From Phytoseiulus persimilis (Eukaryota > Arthropoda > Arachnida > Mesostigmata > Phytoseiidae), in the NCBI GenBank assembly GCA_037576195.1, contig JAQZDE010000063.1, forward strand, positions 62,001-126,000: 64,000 nucleotides of DNA, written 5' to 3'. The position numbers were made by a program, and so were the translations under genes. Positions 59,192 to 64,000 of this stretch are shown here, piece by piece. Position 1 is the stretch's first letter. Each line of letters starts with the position of its first letter. The notes below the pieces were generated by a model. It was given only the letters and a program-made list of their open reading frames with translations, was not told the origin of the DNA and made no database searches.

Positions 59192-61032
59192 AGCGCGGAA
59201 CGATCGGAATCGTTCCCGGGCATCATTGGGGAGCCTTCAAAGAAGAGTGGGCCTCATGAACAATTCCACAAAGATCTGTCAACCGTACGATTCTGGGAAG
59301 CGGATACCTCCGCTGGTTAGTCTCAGCGATCTCCACGTAGATTGACGCACCCGACTGTGTAGTAGCATTCATCCAAGTTACCGTGATGCGGATGGGCACT
59401 GGCTTTATAATCGTTATCCGTCATTCTAAGCACAATTATTGAACAAGAAATCACCTCCCAAAGCCTTGCAGGGAGTACCCAAAACACACCGCAGCGCTTC
59501 AAACAAGAATTTAATTCTGTTTTCTCCGTTTAGTCGTCGGATTCGAGCACTCATGAACAGCGCATGTTGCACGTTCGCATGCAACGCCGTGGTGTTCCGA
59601 TGCAAAAACGGAAAGAGTGACGCCGTGAACCTCACACGGAGTTCTCTGACCGTAGGGCTTCGCAAAAGATGGGTCGCCCAACAATGACCGATCAATCAAT
59701 CAATGGGGAATGAGAGGGAAGATGGTTCGCCGATCGCGCAATCTCAGATAGTTCCTGCGAGGAGAGATGCCCGCAAAATCAATTGTCAAGTCCCGCGCGA
59801 TATCTCCACTAGAGAGAGCGAAATTTCCGCTCGAGGGTCCCGCCTTCTTTCCCGCTCAAAACATCCAAGTATCGATGTGTGGAGACCGTTCGTATGAGCG
59901 GGTTGATTATGCGAATGGCGCAATCGCATCTTCGTCTCCCTCAAGGGTCTTTGCCGCCACAGGTTCTTCAGAAACTGAAGGAGCTACCGAACACTTCGGG
60001 AGATGAGCCATACCCAGATTTCAGAACATTCCGGCTGTATGAGCCCGGACCCCGAATTTAAACAGAAGCCGTAACTGTTCTCTATTCGAATACGTCTATT
60101 CTTGCGAGCGCCAAGTGATGACGTGGGAGAGCCGTCTACTTTTGAACCACCGTCACTCCCACCGAAGCTCGTTCTCAAATCAAGTTAGGTAACAAAAGTT
60201 CTTCGGCATTAGGTGCGACGATCCTTCCGGAAGTCAGCCAGCAACAAGCAAGAGCGGCACTCTCCATCTTAATGATTGAGCGAGATATCCCACAGGAATT
60301 GGACAAGGTTGTTTCACAGGTGAAAGCCGATATTTTTTTCGCTTGGAGCGCTAGGCGAGGCGAACTCAACTCAAACTTCGCCGCCGCTGGTTCATCCTTT
60401 GGCTCGATGTGTAGCGGTCGCGTAACGGTTACTCCCTGTCGGGCGTCAGCCTAGTTAGGATGGCGGCGTTGCGAAGCCCATGAGAGAATCGGTCAAAATG
60501 AGTCGCCCTCTCTACGGGCCGCGCGCAACCCATGGTTCCCTGTGATTCCAACTACATCCAACTGTTGACATTTTGCAAAGATGCACAGAAGTGATCCCCA
60601 TGCTCCATAGGGACGGTTCACAGCAGTTTCTTAGTCAGTGTTCGGATCCATATGAAAGTGACAAGACCCGTGGAGCTCCTCAACTGCATAGCCCAGCACG
60701 GAGACGAGAGCACGTTACCATGTTTCCGCATGACTATACATATGTAGCCATCCCCATCACCAGCTGCAAAAGATCTGGAAATCGGGGAGGAACGAGCGCT
60801 TCCTGACAGGTGTGCCCGGGCGTCAATGAAGGCTAGATCCGTCGCTGTCTATGTCATATCGCAGGCATACGTTGCTGGCTCTCGAGAAAAATCGTCGCGC
60901 GCAACCAATGCTCCCCTCTGATTCCGACCGCAGGGCGATGTCATATGCCCGAGCTGTCTCGCGGAAAGACGTCGTTAGCTCGCGAGTCCCCCTCACCAGC
61001 TCTGCTCTCCCAGCGGCTAACTCGGCGGCACC
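59192..61032. other. intergenic between HCN and TTLL12
   Basis: Upstream regions of two divergent genes. Short frames at 59426-59695 (minus) and 59767-60006 (plus) have no domain. No promoter element is convincing. Confidence 0.35.
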
Positions 61033-63596
61033 ATGGCGTCTCGCGCCGCGCTGCCAACCGCTGATCGCCTAACAGAAGAGAACCCGCGCAGCATGTCTGC
61101 CTCGTTCGAGAAAGAGTTTTCAAATTTCTTGGCGATTCATAAGCCGCAGTTAGAAACAAGCTGTGTGCCGGAGCATCTATGGCAGACACTCCATCGTAAG
61201 CTGAGCTCCAATACTTTCGACGGCGGTGAAAGTTTCAGTTTCGCCCGCGTGCAGGTTTGTGAACGGCACAGCTGATCGTAGCAGTAGCCGCGACATTTGA
61301 TTCTAGAACTACTCCAAGATACCTTACAAGAAAATTCAGAGCTAGCTTCGAGTTTTCTGAATACATCTGGTCATTCTTATGCCTCGGAAGCTCTTATACC
61401 ACCGCACAGGAGTTATCGCGATGCTGCTCGCGTGGAGCGGTACGATAAACGCGGCCGGTGACCGGCGAATGAGTTGTGACCAAAGAGAGATTCCGGAAAC
61501 CCAGGAGTGGGGATCATTCATGATCGAGCCCCACGGGCCGTGGGAAATATTCGTCTCGCCGCCAGTGAAGACCTAGAAATAGCAATCAGACAATCCGGCA
61601 CTCATTCCCTTCTTCGATTCGTTAAGGACGATGACTGTAACGAAGGAGCGCTTGTGGTGGTTGCGACGAAATCCGGCGGATTGAGAGCCAACGATCCCCA
61701 AGAGATTTATCTTTGTGATCACGCTTGGACTTTTAGGTGAGAGATATCCTCCAGCACTGCTCCTTTATTTGGCTCCATATGCTTCCTTGATTCCGCTAAC
61801 CATGAACTCTGATGTTTCGTGCGACAGACCGAATGCAGCGAGAACGATACTGGAGTGTCATGAGCCGTTGAGGAAGAGACTGGCGGCACTGATGAACTTG
61901 GCTAATCCGAATGTCGAAGAAATTCTACCGAGGATCTGGCGTTATGCGCGAACCTACTCTGTCGCGACGTCGCAAGTCGAGGACGCATTGCCTGTTTGGT
62001 GAGGTTTCGACCCAGCCCACTGGAACTTCAAACGCTGCAACAGACTCCAATCGCAATCATTGGTTGTGCGCAGTTCTTGAGGCATTAAACGGTTTCATTT
62101 TGCAGGTACATTGTGGATGAACTTGGGTCTAGGATTTCGCATTCGAGGAGTCCAAACTTCCGTTTGGTGCCATTCTATTACCACAATGACCAACAAGCGT
62201 ACTCGTTGCTGTTCCCAATCGAGGACGTTGAACAGGATAGCATCGTCACGCAGAACTACATCGAGGGGCCTCCGACCGATGAGGACACGGCGAAAGCTCT
62301 ATTGCTACCTTGGGACGATTTCGACTTCCAGCATTTGGACTTCCATCAGGACGAACCCGATGAGGAATTTTTCCAAGGGGGACGACATCTCGAAACGATG
62401 CCCGAAGACCGGAATGAAGGACACAGCAAAGGTTCGCGAACATTCTGACGGGCCACCGAATTCCCTCAGGGCTCGATTTGATCGTTCGTCGGCTCGGGAG
62501 AACCGTGAAACCTCTCGGTGACGTCATGTTCCCCATTACAGATCCCCCTGTGAGATTTGACAAGGACCGGCGGCTGAAAGTGTTCACGGAATACAGGATT
62601 CTCCAGGACAATCTGACGCAGGACGGCCGACACGAGGTCACCTCCAATTTCGATGAAGCCGATATCGTTTGGCTAAATACTCATTTCAAGGACTTCGCTA
62701 ATTTCAAGGATGAGTGTCCTGCGAAGATGATAAATCAGTTTCCGTTCGAACACATCCTCACAGTCAAAGATCTGTTCGCGGTGGTGTCTCGCCGTGGAGC
62801 GCCCGAGGCAGAGGGCCTCACGACTCATCCGAAATGGATCGCTACGACTTTCAACCTGAAGACTGAACTGCCGAAATTCGTTTCGTACTATCAACGTCGG
62901 GCGTCCGAGAACTTGGACAACCATTGGATCGTGAAACCGTTCAACCTCGCTAGGTCTTTGGACACCTATATCTCGGATAACGTCGAATTCATAGTGAGAA
63001 TCGCGACCACAGGCCCGAAAATCGTGTGCAAGTATATCGTCGATCCTGTCCTGTTCGATCGAATCGGGGTCGGGAAAGTGAAGTTCGATATCCGCTACTG
63101 TCTCTTGCTCCGGAGCGTGAGCCCGCTGAAGTTGTGGGTACACAGGAAGTTCTACCTTAGATTTGCGAACCAGCCCTTCGCGCTGGACGACTTCCACGTT
63201 TACGAAAAGCACTTCACGGTCATGAACTACGCAGAAGACATGAAAATGAAGAACATGCTCTGCGACGAGTTCGTTGGGGAGTTCGAAGACCAGAATAACG
63301 TGGACTGGGCCAGTGTGGAGATTAAGATTTTCGACGCCTTCCGGGAACTGTTCCGGAACGCTGTCAGTTTGCCCCCGCCGCGTGGGATCGGACACAACCC
63401 TCAATCACGTTCCATGTACGCTGTGGACCTTATGCTCGAACGGAATGGGAAAGACATTCAGCCGAAACTGCTCGAGCTGAATTGGGCTCCAGACTGCAAA
63501 CGAGCCTGCGAGTTCTATCCCACGTTCTTTGGAGACATCTTCGACGCACTCTTCAAAGATGATCTGTCCTCGGGCAGCATCGTGGAGTTACTGTGA
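61033..63596 (+). CDS. TTLL12: tubulin-tyrosine-ligase-like protein 12
   Basis: SET-like plus TTL-fold protein; the family is tied to tubulin and histone modification and dampening of RNA sensing, though vertebrate TTLL12 is regarded as catalytically atypical. Five exons with consistent phases: 61033-61254, 61486-61736, 61828-61998, 62106-62431, 62470-63596, product 698 residues (human 644). N-terminal EFSNFLAIHKPQLETSCVPE and FDGGESFSFARVQ; EIYLCDHAWTFR; YIVDELGSRI; then the TTL domain with INQFPFEHILTVKDL, TFNLKTELPKFVSYYQ, DNHWIVKPFNLARSLDTYI, VGKVKFDIRYCLLLRSV, YEKHFTVMNYAEDM, SMYAVDLMLERNGKDIQPKL and LELNWAPDCKRACEFYPTFF. The last exon carries the whole TTL fold uninterrupted. The start ATG sits in a CCATGG context. 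Confidence 0.95.
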
Positions 63597-64000
63597 TTTG
63601 CCTTTGGTGCGTCGGATGCGTCTTCGTGATTCGTTCCTTTGTTTTCTCCGGTCGCCGCTTAATGTCCAATTGAAACACATCTGAGCTACGTTATACGTCT
63701 TCTGCGGCCTGGGTCTTATGAGCGATTTAGTGGTGTCACTGAGAATTAGGAATGATCTGAGGAGTCCGCGTCGCGCATATTCCGTGAAAAAACCTGAGTC
63801 GAATGTCTAAAAATTAAAGAAAATTATGTGCGTCAAGCTTGGCAGTTCTGAACAGTGATCGATTTCAAGATCAGGCAGTGGTTCATCTTCATTGTAATCG
63901 AAATCTATCATGCGGGAGTTCCGTTTGAACTTTTCTCCATGTCCGTGTGTATATCGGCCTTCCCAGAATGTGGAGTTGAAATTTCTACTGGCGGAATTTC
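63597..64000. other. TTLL12 3' UTR and beyond
   Basis: ATTAAA at 63813-63818, about 217 bp after the stop codon, is a candidate poly(A) signal. Nothing else is recognised before the window ends. Confidence 0.4.

Noticed and set aside
62673-63404. 243-codon minus-strand open frame
   Set aside because: It is the antisense shadow of the long TTLL12 last exon, which matches its family over its whole length.
1-64000. tRNA, rRNA, CRISPR arrays, bacterial-type promoters, retroviral or LTR coding sequence
   Set aside because: None seen; no tRNA-like paired cloverleaf with a TPsiC-type arm and no reverse-transcriptase or integrase motif was found by eye.

Overview
This is a eukaryotic nuclear window, almost certainly from an arthropod and probably a chelicerate such as a mite. 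The evidence is short GT-AG introns (mostly 60-200 bp) in every recognisable gene, an arthropod-type gustatory receptor, a sidestep-like immunoglobulin-superfamily gene, miR-1 hairpins, and animal housekeeping genes (LONP2, MED20, RTCA, SZRD1, TTLL12, HCN). The mite assignment is inference from intron size and gene content; no sequence search was possible. Gene models below were built by hand from reading frames, splice sites and protein-family resemblance, and intron phases were checked exon by exon.

Layout. 1-389: 3' end of a Ras-family GTPase (+). 390-7967: gene-poor, with one short inverted duplication. 7968-12322: peroxisomal Lon protease LONP2 (+), with a 1-kb inverted-repeat DNA transposon (8101-9123) in its first visible intron. 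12619-13901: trypsin-like serine protease (-), convergent with LONP2. 16082-17172: Mediator subunit MED20 (-), preceded by the 3' part of an unrecognised gene (-). 18113-20646: RNA 3'-phosphate cyclase RTCA (+), complete in nine exons. 20.6-30.2 kb: mostly repeats and unassigned sequence, with hAT and Tc1/mariner relics. 30.5-31.2 kb: three miR-1 hairpins (+). 31932-36069: sidestep-like Ig-superfamily receptor (-). 37167-44484: a 15-exon gene for a roughly 1,318-residue protein with NHR, Roc GTPase, COR, Death and TIR domains (+), with a 1.07-kb fold-back transposon in intron 9. 45552-46643: SZRD1 (-). 47-50.5 kb: an inverted pair of dispersed repeats. 51738-52513: a shortened TMEM184-like gene (+). 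54329-59191: HCN channel (-), with a complete gustatory receptor (56501-58173, +) nested in its third intron. 61033-63596: TTLL12 (+).

The genes do not form an operon or pathway. The two most interesting objects are the miR-1 cluster, where one paralogous hairpin shows a compensatory change in both arms, and the NHR-Roc-COR-Death-TIR gene. The latter combines a neuralized-type protein-binding domain, a GTPase-dimerisation module and two innate-immunity or cell-death adaptor domains in one polypeptide. All large introns and most intergenic stretches hold decayed DNA transposons; I saw no tRNA, rRNA, CRISPR array or retroviral coding sequence.
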